Positions 1 to 15,000 of a stretch of 64,000 nt of DNA are shown in pieces; within the stretch, counting starts at the first letter, position 1; the number at the start of each line of letters is the position of its first letter. The stretch lies in the NCBI GenBank assembly GCA_030068075.1, contig CM057843.1, forward strand, positions 13,968,001 to 14,032,000, written 5' to 3'. The translations under genes were made by a program, and so were the position numbers. The notes beneath the pieces are model-generated. The model was not told the DNA's origin and made no database searches. It saw only the letters and a program-made list of their open reading frames with translations. The stretch is from Paguma larvata (Eukaryota; Chordata; Mammalia; Carnivora; Viverridae).

Positions 1-38
1 ATCCTCCTGCTCTTACGACAAGACCCCGAGGTCTCCAG
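1..38 (+). CDS. SLC47A2: MATE exon (3' part, cut by window start)
   Basis: Encodes [12 protein letters not shown] plus two bases (AG) of an Arg codon, followed by donor GTCAGC. This matches the MATE1 segment ILLLFRQDPDVSR at the end of a transmembrane helix. The Arg codon is completed by the first base of the next exon. Confidence 0.85.
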
Positions 39-3000
39 GTCAGCAGCGTCTGTAATGTCAGAACCCCAGGTTCAGAGTGTTATGCCCGAATTCTTGAATC
101 CCCCCACAAGAGACCACCAGAGTCGAAAGTCAAAGCCAAGCGGCAAGGGCTGTTTATTACAGGTTCGAACCCGGACCTCTGCGCACTCGTTGCCGGTGAC
201 GCTAAGAGGCCCCGAACAGGGCTGGGACAGCGTTTTTATTGACAGAGACAAACAGCATAGGAAGGTTTTAGGTTATGAGGTGACCGATTGGTGGATATTT
301 GAAATACGAACATATGTTGCCCTCTGACTGGAGGTTCTTTGTTCCTTGGTGGGAAGTCTCTGTCCGTTACTTTAGGCGGGAAGCAGGGGGAAGGAGGAAG
401 GGGGAGGGGGAAGAATGTAGCAAGCAAGATTACAGAAGCGAGAAATGCCAGGCACTTAGATTCAGACTAGGCTCAAAGTTTTACAATGTTCACAGCAAAC
501 AGTAAGCAAAACAGAATTCTCAGCAATTGTGTTTTTTTTTATCAACGGTCCACAATTGGCAGAAGGCCAGGGCAGCTATTTTTAACCCAGTGTCTGTCCA
601 TTGTTTAACAGAAAAAGAGAACTTAGCTTCAGACTAAGGCAGAGCTGCCATTTGGACATAAAATTTAAAACCGCTCTCTTCACAGAGTAAGTGACCGTCT
701 GGTCGTCTTAATGTGCGTCGACGTTTCGGTCAGTTATGGGGACTTGAACCTCCGTGGAAAATGGAAGCTGCGACCTGTGGGTCACAGGGTAGTAAGGCTG
801 GCAGGGACTACCTGACTCAGAGTGACACAGCGAGACTCAGTAACCCGACGTCCCACCCAGAGTGAAAAGATACAAGACAAGAATGTGGATCCCCGAGGCC
901 CCAGGCTGCTTTCCCGGCATAAGCGCCCGGAGGAGTTTTTTCCCCTCCCAGAGGCAAAGGAGCAACATAGTTGCCTCCGCTTTTGTTCTTAGAGTTGGTT
1001 TTTTTTTTAACCTACAATTCCAGCAAGCTCTCTGGGATTGTCTTCAGGGTATGCGGGATCGCGGGATGCAAGGAGACATCTCTCTTTTCTAGAACGCTGT
1101 TAGTCTTGCTTCAGTGCGAGGGGCAGCTACAGTCCTGACCCAAAACGTTTTCTGAACTTCGCCCAGCTTTTAGTTCATTTTGCTCTGCTCATTCCACCTT
1201 TTCTGCTAATAAGCATGAGCCGAAAGATGTAAAGTTAGACTTCCCTGTAGAAAGCAGACCTGTAGCGAGCCTAACCGTAACGTTACTCTGGGCTGTAGGA
1301 AAAACCTCTTCCAAGTGGTGATTAAATTTCTCCTATGCAAATTATCTTTAGTTGTAATTTTTAGAAGATACTGACCGTATGGATTCGGGCAGCAGTCGTT
1401 GGAACATTAACTGAAGGCCGTTTGTCGTTTGTTTCAGGATAGCCCAGATTTATGTGATGATTTTCATTCCCGCCCTTCCCGTAAGTATCAAGGATGTTCT
1501 GTGTCCCGATCCATGAAGCAGCTCGTGAATATTGTCCTGCCTGTCCTGTGCCTCCCCTCCTTTCGTTTATTTTATCATAGTCCTGTTCCCGTGTGAGTTC
1601 AGGTATTTCTCGGACCTGTCATCACGTCCTTCCTGCTTCTCAGAGCTTGTACCACCTTGATACCCAACAGCTTAAATGTAATACAGACCCCGGCGAGGAG
1701 AAGAGCTTCTGTCCTTGTTCCGTGGGTGCCTTTGATTGCAAATTCATTAGGATGGTCCCGGGGCCCCCTCTGGCATTGAGGCAGGTACCGCCAGCTGGCA
1801 GCTTCGGAGCCGTTCAGATGTCCAGGGAGCGAGTGGTTTCAGATTCAGCCAGGTAGAGGTCCGAGAGTCCTCTCTGGAAAATTCCAAACAGTATTCTAGC
1901 GTTTGATCCACGCGGGTCTGGGTCTCCGGTGTTGAGGTTGCATCAAGAAGAAATACGTTCTGGAAAAGCAGAACTGTCAGACGCTGTTGGAATTACACTT
2001 TCATGTTAACGAGAGGCGTTTCTCTCTGTTATCTCCTAGGCAGCGTTTCTGTTCCAGCTGCAGACGAGATATTTACAATGTCAGGTACACGGTCTTTGGA
2101 TCTTTTTACTCCGCGGGCCCTGGAAATGTACAGTAAATATTCTTGGGGAGTTTTCATGAAAGTCATTCAGTTCCTCCCCACCCCCACCCCCACCCCCCCC
2201 CCGCCCCGGAATTTTACCCAGAGCTCCCTGTGTGGGAGGCATGAGGTCTTGTGGACGGATTTTGTCCAGCTCAGGAGAGATGTCAGCGCCATCTGTCAGA
2301 TCGCTGCGCCCACCTCTTGTTTTACTCTGCAGCCCCCCGCCCTCCACACTGCACCCCTTCCCTCTTTTGTGGACTGCCTGCTGGCTTTGGGTCTGACCTC
2401 AGGCCCGGCTCTGGTGCCTGTGCTTTAGAGGAAGCCCCAGAGTTCCTGTGGCCACATCTGCAGAAGTGCGTGGGGTTCATGGTGTGCCCAGGAGCCAGAG
2501 GGACGAGGGCCATGGCGGAGAAGGCTGAGGGCAGAGCCGAGGGGTGAGCTCTGCCTCTCTGTGCCCCCTCCCCAAGTCCCTCTTCCATGAGCTGCCCGCT
2601 TGCCTTCCTGTAACTTTTTGCCCTACTTTGATGGTGGCCAACTCTTTAAAAAGAAAAAAAAAGTAGGGGCGCCTGGGTGGCTCAGTCGGTTAGGCGGCCG
2701 ACTTCAGCTCAGGTCATGATCTCACAGTCTGTGAGTTCGAGCCCCGCGTCGGGCTCTGTGCTGACGGCTCAGAGCCTGGAGCCTGCTTCGGATTCTGTGT
2801 CTCTCTTTCTCTCTGCCCCTCCCCTGCTCACGCTCTGTCTCTATGTCTCTCAAAAGTAAGTAAATGTTAAAAAAAAAAAAAGTATGGACTCTGAGGTGAG
2901 CCTGCTTGGGTTTAAACGTTATTTAAAAAAAAAAAAGACCTTTTGTTTTTAAATCTATTTATCTTGAGAGAGAGAGTGCAAGCGGGAGGGGGGGGAGAGA

Positions 3001-6000
3001 GAATCCTGAGTAGGCTCCACGCTGTCAGCACAGAGCCCAGCGTGGGGCTCGATCTCACGACCCCAGGATCATAACCTGAGCCAAAATCAAGAGTCAGATG
3101 CTCAACAGACTGAGCCCCCCGGGCGCCCCTGATGTAAGCTCTTCACGAAAATGTTTATCTGAGGACTAGCGTAGAGTAGGCGCCAGACACGCAAGAAGTT
3201 AGGAATTGGGGCCCCATAGATAGGGGGTGAACTCCCGTGCACCGCACACCTGCTAGGGCCAGGCCCTGCTGGGTGCTTCGTGGAGGTGGCATCACGAACC
3301 CTCGCCTCAGCCCCGCACAGAAGGTAGGTAACTCGGCCGAGTGTCTCCCACGTTGTCCTCCCAGGACGCCTCGTGCTGCGAACGGGTTTGCCGCCCGTGC
3401 AATTATGCCTTTCCTTCTCTCGCTGTGTTACTGTGATGGAAACGGTGGGCCAGCAGGTCATTCAAAAGTATTTAGAAACTTCTGGTTGGCCGGGCTCACA
3501 GCCGCCCCAGTGGGGGAGACACGGCCAGTGACTTTGACCCTGGCCGTTGACGTCCTCTGTAACCGTGCTGTCCTTCCAAACCATCGCCTGGGTGACTCTG
3601 AGTGGAGGCAAACTCACTCTCTCCTGCGAGAGTCTTCATGCTCTCCCAAGACCACCACGTCCTCCGTCCGCCGGAAGTGTGGAAGCAACTCAATCCTAAC
3701 ACTCTGCCCAGAGTTTCAGGGACCTCCCACCGCTTAAAGGGCTCGGTCCCTGAGACTCCCCTCCACCCACCTTCCGGAGCTTCTGACCGATCGGCTGCAC
3801 CTCGGAGGTTTTCACGATCCCCAGACTGGTTCCATTAATTTAATAGAGCGACTCACAGCGCTCAGGAAGCGTTTGCTTACGATTTGCCGGTTCGTTAGAA
3901 ACGGGCGTGGCAAAGAATGCAGGCCCGACAGCGGGCGGCAGGGTGTGCAGGACAGGGCGCGGCGTTTTCCCAGCACGGTGCCGTGTTCACCAGCCCGGAG
4001 GCTGTCCGAACTCTGCGCTTTCGGGATTTCGGGGGAGGCTCCCTCACGTGGGCAGGAGTGACCACTTCCTCTCCTCCCAGCCCCTCTGCCGTCTCCCGAA
4101 AGCGAGAGCTGGGCTGAAAATGTCAAGCCTCGAACGACCATGGCTTGGTGGTTCTGGTGACCGGCGCCTATCCAGGAGCCCACCCAGAGTCGTTAGGACA
4201 AAAGGCACTCTTGTCACCCAGGAAATCCCCAAGGATCTAGGAGCTCTGGGTCAAGAACCCGGGTCCAAGACCAAATACTAGACCAAAGGGTCCGGCTAGT
4301 GCTCCTCCCGCTGAGAAGTTGCCGGGGATTTAGGAGCCGGGTGCGGGGAAGCGGGGGCGGGGTGGGGGCAGAGACCGATCACGGTTTCCGTCATTTCACA
4401 CCGCATAACTGATCGGCTTTTGCAAACCTGTTTGTCGTCCTGTCGGGGGACTTCAGGGCATCATCATGCCGCAGGTGGTCACTGGGATCGCAGCCAACGT
4501 GATCAACGTGGGCATGAACGCCCTCCTGCTCTACGCCCTGGACCTCGGAGTGGTGTAAGTCATGACCGGTTCGTTCCGCCGCGGCCCCAGGGGCCCGGAT
4601 ATGGGGGAGTGAAGCGGCCTGGGGTGGGGGGAGGGAATCCCCATGGGGCGGGGGCTGGTGCTCCGGAGCACCCGGCGGGGCAGCCAGCCCAGGCTGCTGG
4701 GAGGAGTGCGGGAGTTAGCTGGGGGAGGACGTCGCGGGAGAAGCGGTGTCATGAGCTGACACCCGCGTGTCGGGGTGGAGTCGGCGCGAGAGAGCGTCCC
4801 CCAGCGCATGAAGACAGAGGTGCACGGCCTGAGCAAAGGCGGGGGTGGGGGCAGAGGACTGTAGGGATTCTCCCACTAGCTCTTAGTTGTAAGAAATCCA
4901 GCCAGTTCCACCTCCAGGGAGCTGGAGAGTTTGAGGGTCCCACGTAGAAGGCAGCGTCACTTTGGACTTCCGCCAGTAGGCGCCGTGCTGTCATCGTCCC
5001 TGACTTGAACCGTCTGGTGCGCTGGCCCAGATCCAGCCCCCTTCACATGGGCCGATGTGGTCACAGCCGCGCTTGAGATAGATTATGAATGAAATAAAAT
5101 GAGATAGAATAGATTAGAAAATAAGGGATGGAGATATTTTCATGAGACTTCGTGTGTGTGTACACCGTGGGTACCAGGTAGTGGTGGAAATTTAGTTCTT
5201 ACTGTTGGTAGTAAAATACACACACACGCCATTAGGCGATGGATAGTACAGAGGTGGACTACAAGTGTAATCCATGAAAAAAGGTTTGAAACATCTTCCG
5301 CCAGAGAAATGAAAGAGGCTTTGACCGTGGGGGGAGCATGAGTCGGCAGGCAGGACTGAGAGCTGGTGACCTCCACCCACATAAACACCCGAGTGGGCAT
5401 GCGGGTTCGTCCGGCTGTCCTCTGCACGCACATCTCACAGACCAGCTCGTAGACGTTTCTCGAACAGGGGGACGAAGGACAGTTTGGGGATCGTTGGGAA
5501 AGAGGAGAAGAACGCATAGGAATGGATTGATAAGTGATACAATGTGAGGTTTGGTTGGCAGAGTGAAATGAAAAAACAGAAACAAGCTGAGTCCTGGGCT
5601 CTGTGCCCAATGGGGCATCATTTAATTTGGGGTGATAAAATGCCATCTGTTGAAGATGTCCTAAGGTTGCCTTGTAATAGAAAACAAATTTATTATAATC
5701 CTGGCAAGTAAAACAACTGTGAACTTAGACCAGGATTTTGAGCACGGTAGTTGTTTTCAATATTCTACTTAGCTGACTGCAGTTACGAATTTATCCGATG
5801 GGTTACTTCGGGCTGTGAGGACAAAGGATGGTGACAAGCGTGTATGTCTTTTCGTTTTTTCTGTCGATGAATAGTAACATTTGGCTCTTCCACAAAATTG
5901 TTGGTGGAAAGAAAACAAGGCCGTCACAACTGGGTAGCGTATGTAAATCGTTGAAAGATAGTCCGCAGGTTCTAGGCTTTTCTGGTAACGGTAATTCTTT

Positions 6001-9000
6001 TTTTTTTTTTTAATTTTTTTAATGTTTATTCATTTTTGAGAGAGAGAGACAGAGCAGAGCATTAGCAGGGAAAGGGCAGCGAGGGAGGGAGACACAGAAT
6101 CCGAAGCAGACTCCAGGCTCCGAGCCGTCAGCACAGAGCCCGACGCGGGGCTCGAACCCACGAACCATGAGATCATGACCTGAGCCGAAGTCAGACGCTT
6201 AACTGACTGAGCCACCCAGACGCCCCCCAGTAACTGTAATTCTTAAACAGAGCAAAAGCTCTTCAGGAGTAGTGTGTTTATATGTATTTGGACAGAATAA
6301 ACTCCCAGGTAATGATCACTTTCTCCCCTTCAGAGGGTCTGCCTGGGCGAACACCACCTCCCAGTTCCTGCTGTCTGTTCTTCTTCTCCTCTACATGTGG
6401 TGGAAAAAACTCCACGTCGATACCTGGGGAGGTAGGAGAACTTCGATTTGCATCATGATACTTGTTTTCAGAGGGATGTAATTCTGGTGTTTGGATATTT
6501 TTCCCCTAGAGGGTTTTTTTTTTTAATCTTTTGGGAAATTTAAAAATATTTATAGAAAATATTTATATTACTGAAAATATAAAAATTACAGGTCACTATG
6601 AGTTTTCGTTATTTTGTTAACATCCGTAAAGGCAACGTTTGGTCATAGAGAATGGTTGGCAGCCGTTGGGTTTAAGAATTGATACTTAATGAATTAAAAT
6701 TGCAGATACCAAATCCAGATTTTTCCTTGCAAATCCTCCTATTAAAGTTTGGTTAATGTCTTATCAACTCAAGTGAACAGATGAAACTCTTAAATAACCA
6801 GTATCACTTCCAGGTTAGCCAAATTCCCTTAAATAGTTTAACATGCCTTTGTAAATTTAGTAAAATAAATTTGTTTTGTTTTCTAATTTTTAAAACTGGT
6901 AAAATGTATGTCACGTAAAACTTGTTTTAACCATTTTATTTTTTTTTATTTAAAAAAAATTTTTTTTTTCTTTTTAATGTTTATTTTTGAGAGACATAGA
7001 GACAGAGCGTGAGCAGGGGAGGGGCAGAGAGAGAGGGAGACACAGAATCCGAAGCAGGCTCCAGGCTCTGAGCCGTCAGCACAGAGCCCGACTCGGGGCT
7101 CGAACTCACAGACCGCAAGATCATGACCTGAGCTGAAGTCGGAGGCTTAACCGACTGAGCCACCCAGGCGCCCCTCATTTTAACCGTTTTAAGTGCCCTT
7201 AAATACATTCGCAGTGTTGTGTAACCAACACCATGATATTCTTCTAAAACATTTTTATCACCCCAAACAGTGACACCAGTGAAGCAGGCCCATTTTCTCT
7301 CCCTCCGGACCCCCCGGACCCCTCATTCTATTGATCTTGTACTTTGAAACTTTGCCGAAGTCATTCATTAGCCCCGGAGGGCTTCCGGTAGCTTCTTTGG
7401 GTGGTTCTGTGTATAAGATCATACCACGTGCGAATAGAGGTCATTTTACTTCTTCCCTCCCGGTTTGGATGCCTTTTAATTTCTTTTCTTGCTTAATCGC
7501 TCCGACTACAGTCTCTAGCGCAGCATTGAATAGAAGTAGCAAAAGCGAGCGTCTTTGTCTTGTTTCTGATCTCACGGGTAAAGTTTTCAGACCTCAGCCA
7601 TTGATAGGACACCTGTAGGTTTTTCATAGAAGCCCTTCATCAGGTTGGCCACGTTTCCTCTAGTCCTAGTTTGTTGAGTGTTTTTGTTCATAAAATGGCG
7701 TTGGATTTTTTTTTTTCCTGCGGTAACCGAGATGACCACTGGTTTTTTTCCTCCACTGAAATCACGGGTAGCGGATTGATTGGTGTCGATCATCTCCTGC
7801 GTTCTTGGGAGAAATCCCACTGGAACACCGTGACGATCATTTAAATGTGTCGCTGGGCGTGGTTTGCCAGTATTTCGTCAAGGATTTTTACATCCGTATT
7901 CATCACGGTATCAGTCTGTGGTTTTCTTTTCTTGTGTTGTCTTAATCTGCCTTTGGTATCAGGGTGATGCTGGCCTCAGAATGAGGCTGTGGGTTTGGTG
8001 CCGTTACTTCCTCTTCTGTGTTTGGGAAGAGTTTGAGAAGGATTGGTGTCGGTTCTTCACACAATTTGCTTTAATTCACCGGGGAAGCCTAGAGTTTTCT
8101 CTGTCGGGAAATTTCGATTGTCCATTCAGTCTCCTGGTCAAGGTTTATTGAGATTTTCTATTTCTCTGCAGTCACTTCAGGTAATTTGTGTTTCTGGGAA
8201 TTTTGTCATTTCGTCTGGTTATTTGATTTGTTACCACAAAGTTCCTTGAAGTCTCTCATATTCCTTTTTATTAAAATGAGGTTGGTAAGGGGTGCCTGGG
8301 TGGCTCAGTCGGGTGAGCATCCGACTTCGGCTCAGGTCATGATCTCAGAGTCTGTGGGTTCGAGCCACACGTCGAGCTCTGTGCTGACGGCTCAGAGCCT
8401 GGAGCCTTCTTCGGATTTTGTGTCTCCCTCTCTCTGCCCCTCCCCCGCTCGTGCTGGGTCTCTCTCTGTCTCTCAAAACTAAATTAAAATTAGTGTCTCT
8501 CTCTGTCTCTCAAAACTAAATTAAAAAAATAAATAAAATGAGGTTGGTAATAACATCCCCACTGTTATTTTTTATTTTGATTATTTGAGTCTTAGCTCCT
8601 TTTCTCTTGTCAGTTTAGTTACAGTTTTGTCAATTTCGTTGATCTGTTGTTTTTTTTTTCCCCCAGGGAATCAGTTTTTGGCTTTTCTGATTCTGTTATT
8701 TTTCTGTTCTCTACTTCATTTATCTCTGCTTTCGTCTTCCTTATTTATGTCTAGCTTTGGGTTTAGTTTGCTCTTCTTCCATCTCCCCAATGTATAAAAT
8801 TAATTTTATCAATTCGAGAGCTTTTTTTCCTGAATGTAGGCATTTATAGCTATAAATGTCCCTTCGAGTTCTCCTTCCCTGCATCTCACCTGGCGTGTTG
8901 TGTATTTGTTTTCTTTTGTTTCAGAGTGGGGTTTTTTTAATTGAACTTTTGCTGCAGTTTTCTTCTATAAAGTTTATTTTGAGAGAGAGCGGGAGGAGAA

Positions 9001-9009
9001 GCAGAAAAA

Positions 9010-9046
<37 letters not shown>

Positions 9047-12000
9047 GAAAGCAGGCTCCGCATTGTCCCTGGAAAGCCCGATGCAGGGCTCGAATTCATG
9101 AACTGTGAAGTCATGACCTGAGCTGAAACCAAGAGTCCGACACTTAACCGACGGAGCCCCCCAGGCGCCCCCAGCAGATTTTTTTTAGCACTAAGGTGAT
9201 CCGCTGACTAAGCGATAGCCCTGGCGGTGTATCTCCCCATGAGGGCCATTCTATAGGTTAATAGAAGTCCTGGTTCCAGGTTCTTTTTATCTTCTTCCTG
9301 CACAGTGTATAGTTTCCACCCCCGAGGTCACTGCAGAGACCAAGATGGCTCCAACGTTGCTACTATGTTCCGGTCGGTAGGAAGGAAGAGGGAGAACAGG
9401 ATATTCACACGCTCCCTTTCAGTTCAGTGTGTTAAATGTTCCGACAGTTGCCCACACCAATTCTGATTGACCCTGTTGGCCAGTACCTGGCCCCGTGGTC
9501 GCGTGACGCTGCAAGAAATGGTCCCAGACCTTCTCGTAAGTTTCTGGGGACGATCAGGGCGTGGGTTTATTTTGTGGGCCCAGCAGCGGTCTCTGCCGCG
9601 GGGAGGGGGGCGGGGAAGGGCAGCGGCTCTGGCTCTTCTCCTGCTTTCATTCCCCCCGAAGCGCGTTTGTCCTGCGAGATTTCATGCGTGCTCCTGCTTG
9701 GCCAAGCGCCCCGAAAAAGTTGTTGATTATTTTACTGATGGATATAAATACTTCGTAATTCAGTCAAATGCTGTGGATCGAAATCAGAGTTTGCGCACGA
9801 TCGGAAAATCTCCATGTGCACTTTTTAAAACAAAATTCATCTATTGGTAGTGATCAAAGAAGAGCCAGTTGAGGTCCTTATTATAGCTTTTCTTTCTTTT
9901 TTTTTTTTTTTAACATTTATTCATTTTTGAGAGACAGGCAGGGTGTGAGTGGGGGAGGAGCAGAGAGAGGGGGAGACACAGAATCTGACGCAGGCTGCGG
10001 GCTGTCAGCACAGAGCCTCATGCGGGGCTTGAACCCACCGACCGTGAGGTCATGACCTGAGCCGAAGTCGGACTGAGCCGACATCAGGCGCCCCATCAGT
10101 CAACTGAGCTGAACATGAAACCGACTGAGCCAACCAGGCGCCCCTTAAGTCTTTCCTTATCATCAGCCTCCTTTCAGTTACTTCTTTTCACTTTGAAAAG
10201 CAGAAATGGGGGCACCTGGGTGGCTCAGTTGGTTGAGCGCCTGACTCTTGATTTTGGCTCAGGTCATGATCCCAGGGTCGTGGGATCGAGCCCTGCTTCA
10301 GGCTCTGCCCTGGGCGTGGAGCCTGTTTAGGATTCTCTCTCGCCCTTTGCCCCTCTTCCTCTGCTCTCTCGCCCTCTCTCTAAAAAATTAAACAGAGATG
10401 CAGGAAATCTTAGAAAACACGTCCGCCTCCTTCTGCCCTCGTCCGCGTCTGCACACAGACCACGTTCGGTCTTTTTCTCTTGTCAGAGTCACGGTTCTTC
10501 ACAGTCATTTCAGATTCCTCATGTTTCAAAGTCAACACGAGGAAAACCGTTTCACGCATCTTGTAACCGCTTTGTCGAGGCGTATAATACGGATGAGGGA
10601 AAACCCGGTTTGAGGACCTTTCCGGCGCCCAGAACAGATTGCTCTTGACTGCAGTCCCTCCCTGTCCTCTTTGCGTCCGCACCCTGAGCCCCAGGCTGCT
10701 CTCAGCCTCCCTGGAGTCCCCTTTTCTGGGCCATCATAAATATTTTACGTTGTCCCTAGACCAGGCTACTGGCCTCTGCAGGGGCGGCTAGTTACCAAGG
10801 GCTGATGACTAAGATAAGGAAGGTGATCTTACAGACGCCCGGTAGAGTGATTCTTAGCTCTTGGCTCAGTATTTCTCTTTGGTTTATCTCCCCTCTCCCC
10901 TTAGTTTTTTTTTTTTTTTAATTTTTTTTTTTTAACTTTTATTTATTTTTGAGAGGCATAGAGACAGAGTGTGAGCAACGGAAGGGCAGAGAGAGGGAGA
11001 CACAGAATCCGAAGCAGGCTCCAGGCTCCGAGCCATCAGCATAGAGCCTGACGCGGGACTCGAACTCACAGAGGGTGAGATCATGACCTGAGCCAAAGTC
11101 GGCCGCCCAACCGCCTGAGCCACCCAGGCGCCCCTCCTCTCCCCTTAGTTTTAATGGTAGAGGGAAAAAGGGCCACATCCAAACACTCTTCTATAAACAA
11201 ATGCATATTTGGGACCCTCTGCAAATCCAGGTCATTATACCGGCCTGATAGATGCTCTGATGTTGGGAGATGGTAGCATTTGGGTGTGGATTGATTTATC
11301 TGCTGTGAAATTGTTAACCGTTGAGCATTCTTTAAATATTAATCAACATTTCTCTAAATATTCTCCCAGTACTTACAGAACTAAGACCCCAAAACTCAAG
11401 AATTGGCGATTTAGGGGCACCTGGGAGGCTCAGTTACGTAAGTGTGTGATTTCGGCTCAGGTCAGGATCTCACGGTTCCTGGGTTCAAGCCCCGCATCAG
11501 ACCGTCTGCTGTCAGTGCGGAGCCTGCTTGGGATTCTCTGCCCACCCTCGCCACCCGCCTCTCTCTCTCAAAAATAAAACATTTAGGAAAATTAAAAATT
11601 TAGATTTCCCAAGCACTTAAACATTGATTTTAAACTTATCACTTTTATACACTTAATTAAATCTTCTGTCTAATATATCCATCCCATAAATGCTTTAAGG
11701 CCCCTTAAATACAGTTTCAAGCTTATATGCAAATGTGAAATGATTATAAAACGAATCCAATTTGTTCATACTGAACTCATTTACAAAAGAGTTAGTATAA
11801 AAAAAATACCCATTTGCGTTTTGAGTCACTCTCTTTTCTCATTCTTACTTTTCCTCTTAATTCTCCCTCAAGGAATAATTTTAGCCCTCTGGCCCAGCGG
11901 GCAAGGTTAAAGTTAAGCTGTGTGGGGGCCTGACTTGAACGCGGCTTTCCAGGTGGTCTCCCGGGTCTGTGACCCAGTGTGACGGGCCCTCCCCTCTCCA

Positions 12001-15000
12001 CGGGTAGACTTTTCCCGTTACATCAGGTATTTCCAAAGTACCGTTTGTGGCCATTCAGATGCCCTTTCTTCAACCCCTCACAATCCAGCCTGAATTTTAC
12101 TTTGCTTTAAAGACCTCGTTCTGCGTGTGTGGTCCCCACAGACCAGCCCAAAGCCTCTATTGCAACCGCCAGCTCTCGGTGGGGCCTGTGTGGGTCCGGC
12201 TTCATAAGGTCCAGAGCCTTCGGTCAGCCCGGCCCCCGAAACTGACATCGGTCTTGTTTCTTACCGGTTGCCGTGAACCAGCACCGCAGCGACTTGCGTC
12301 GCTAATACACAACAGGACGGTTCGTCCCACACGCTTAGCTAGCGTTTTCTGTGCGCCCACGGAGTCCTTCTGTTTTAGGTGTGTCTTTCCTAAATACCAT
12401 ATGGTGTTATTCTCTCTAAGAATCTCCAGTTTCTAATCAGTGCCTTTACCCGTTTGCGATTATTGTCATTAAAACGTATTAGGACCTACTTACTAGGAGT
12501 TACTTGGTGTTTTCCATTATTTCATGGTTTTACGTTGCTTCTTTTTTACCTCTTGTATCTTTACTTCTCATCGGTTTTCTTTCTTGACTCTTCCTGGAAG
12601 TCTTGATTCGGGAGGCGAGGGCACGTCGCTCGGCGTGGTGACTCCGGATCCAGACTGCCTCCGTCAGGTCGCACCGTGAAGTGGGATCTGGGGACAATCC
12701 CCTAACTTCCGTGTCTCCATTTCCCCATTCGTGAAATGGTGGTAATAAAAATAGGGCCTCCGGGGGCACCTGGGTGGCTCGGTCGGTTGGGTGTCTGACT
12801 TCGACTCGCGTCGTGATCTTGTGGTTTGGGAGTTTGAGCCCCGCATCGGGCTCCGCGCTGACCGTACGGAGCCTGCGTGGGATTCTCTCTCTCCCTCTCT
12901 TCTGCCCCTCCCTTGCTCGTGTTCGCTCTCTCGAAATAAACAAATAACCTTTATAAAAATAATAGGGCCTGCGTCCTTTAACTGTTGCGGAGATTAACTG
13001 AGTTATCCCTGGGAAGGGTTTAGAACAAAGACCGTGACAAAGTACGTTCAACAAGTGTTAGTTGCCATTTTTGTTTTTCCCTTTACAGGTGTGCGTAGGT
13101 GTGCGTGTGTGTGTGCATGTGTGTGCATGTGTGTGCGTGCGTGTGTGTGCGTGTGTGTGCGTTTTGCCGCGTAGTCAGTTGCAGACATCATGACACTTCC
13201 CCAGTAATTATTTCAGCTTGTGTCTCTCCTAACTAACATTCTCCCAATAACCCCCGCGTGGTCGTTGAGGGAAACAAAAAAGAAAACGTTATTGGATATG
13301 ATATTCAGTAATGTCCTAAGCTAGGCCTTCTGGATTCAGATTTCCACACCTGCTTTTATGATCCACGGTCCGGTCAGGCTGTGTGCATCGTCTTCAGTGG
13401 TTCTTTCCTTAGCCCCTTTGTATCTAAACCATCTCCTTGGAGCAGCTGGGTGGCTCCGTCTGTTAAGCATCTGACTTCGGCTCAGGTCATGATCTCGCGG
13501 TCTGTGAGTTCGAGCCCCGCGTCGGGCTCTGTGCTGACAGCGCGGAACCTGGACCCTGCTTCCAATTCTGTGTCTCCTCTCTCTGCCCCTCCCCCTGCTC
13601 GTCCTCCGTCTCTCTCTGTCTCAAAAAAATGAACATTAAAAAATGCCTTTATCTTTTTCTTATTCTTGAACGTTCCCGGGTGTGAAAATCTAAGTTGGTG
13701 GTTAACTCTGCATGGCTGATGTCACACTGTTTCCTCCTCATTCTTGGCGACGAGTCTGGCGTCAACCTGACTGTCTCGGCTTTGCAGACAATTTCAAGTG
13801 TTTCTTCTTGTACTTTTAAAGATTTTCTTTTCCTTTCTGTACCATTACACGGCCGCATGAGGATTTAAAGAAAAGTATCTTCTGGACATTCAGGAAGCTT
13901 TCTTAATCTGAGGGCCTCAGTTTAACGCCGAAAAAGTTTTAGCCTTTTCTTCTACTGTTTATTCTCCATTTCTGACTGTTCTGCCCTCTGTACTCAGACA
14001 CCTTCCAGATGGCGCTCTTTCTCTTCCGAATGATCCCTCCCCGCAGCTCCGTCCTGCGCCTTGAGACATCTTTCCTCTGTTTGGTAATTGTCTTTTAAGC
14101 TGTGACCAGTCTAGTTTCTGAATCATTTTTTTAATTTTAATTTGCAACAATTATATGTTTTATTTATAAGATATTACTTGGTTCTTTTTTTTCTATCCAT
14201 ATTTCAAAACCTCCTGCCCTAAACATTTGAAGAATGGTTACTTAAATGTTTTTTCAGATTGTGCTATTATTTCTACTTTACCCGGTATGAAATCTTTCAT
14301 GTGTGGGTTTTGTGGAGTTTCTTTCCTTTCTTTCTGGCATTAGACTTCTTATCTGTTTGTATTCTGGGTCATGGAACATAACCTATATCCATATTTTGTT
14401 AATTCTAAATTTTTTTTTTTTTTTTTTGCATTTTAATACCTCTAAAATTGGAATTCCTCTTTTGGTTCATATGCTGAAATACCATGTCATAATTTAATTG
14501 GCCGATTCTTTGTGGCTCGTAATGATATCTTAGATGTGTTGAAAACCACACTAAATTTCACCAAGCATCGTCTGACCGATGCCTGCTACCTCAGGCTGTG
14601 GTTTTGACTGGCTTCTTTATGATTTTTGTCTGTGAGTTTATTTCCCAAGGGGGTTGTCTTCCTTGTGAGTCACATATTTGCCCTGTCGGGTTTTTTGTTT
14701 GTTTATTTATTTTGAGAGTGAGAGATAGAGAGTGAGCAGAGGAAGGGCAGAGAGAGAAGGAGAGAGAATCTGAAGCAGGCTTCACACCGTCAGCGTGGAC
14801 TCGGCTTGAACTCACACGAACTGTGAGATCATGTCCTGAGCCGAAACTAAGAGTCAGACGGTTGACCGACTGAGCCACCCAGGCGCCCCATGCCCTGTCC
14901 ATTTTTTAAAGGTTCTGTGTCTGATCAGATCAAATGATCTACCCGTCCTAGCCCCAGGCTCTCCTCGTCATGACTGCAACAGGGTCACGCCCCCTCCGGT

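Noticed and set aside
2677..2859. Many short open frames of about 60 codons starting MAQSV or similar, on both strands across the window
   Set aside because: They are translations of CAN-SINEs, so the same peptide recurs at each copy. Not genes.
4044..4281. Long open frames at 3907-4281 and nearby
   Set aside because: They lie in a CpG-rich LTR-like repeat, and their product is not in the MATE frame.
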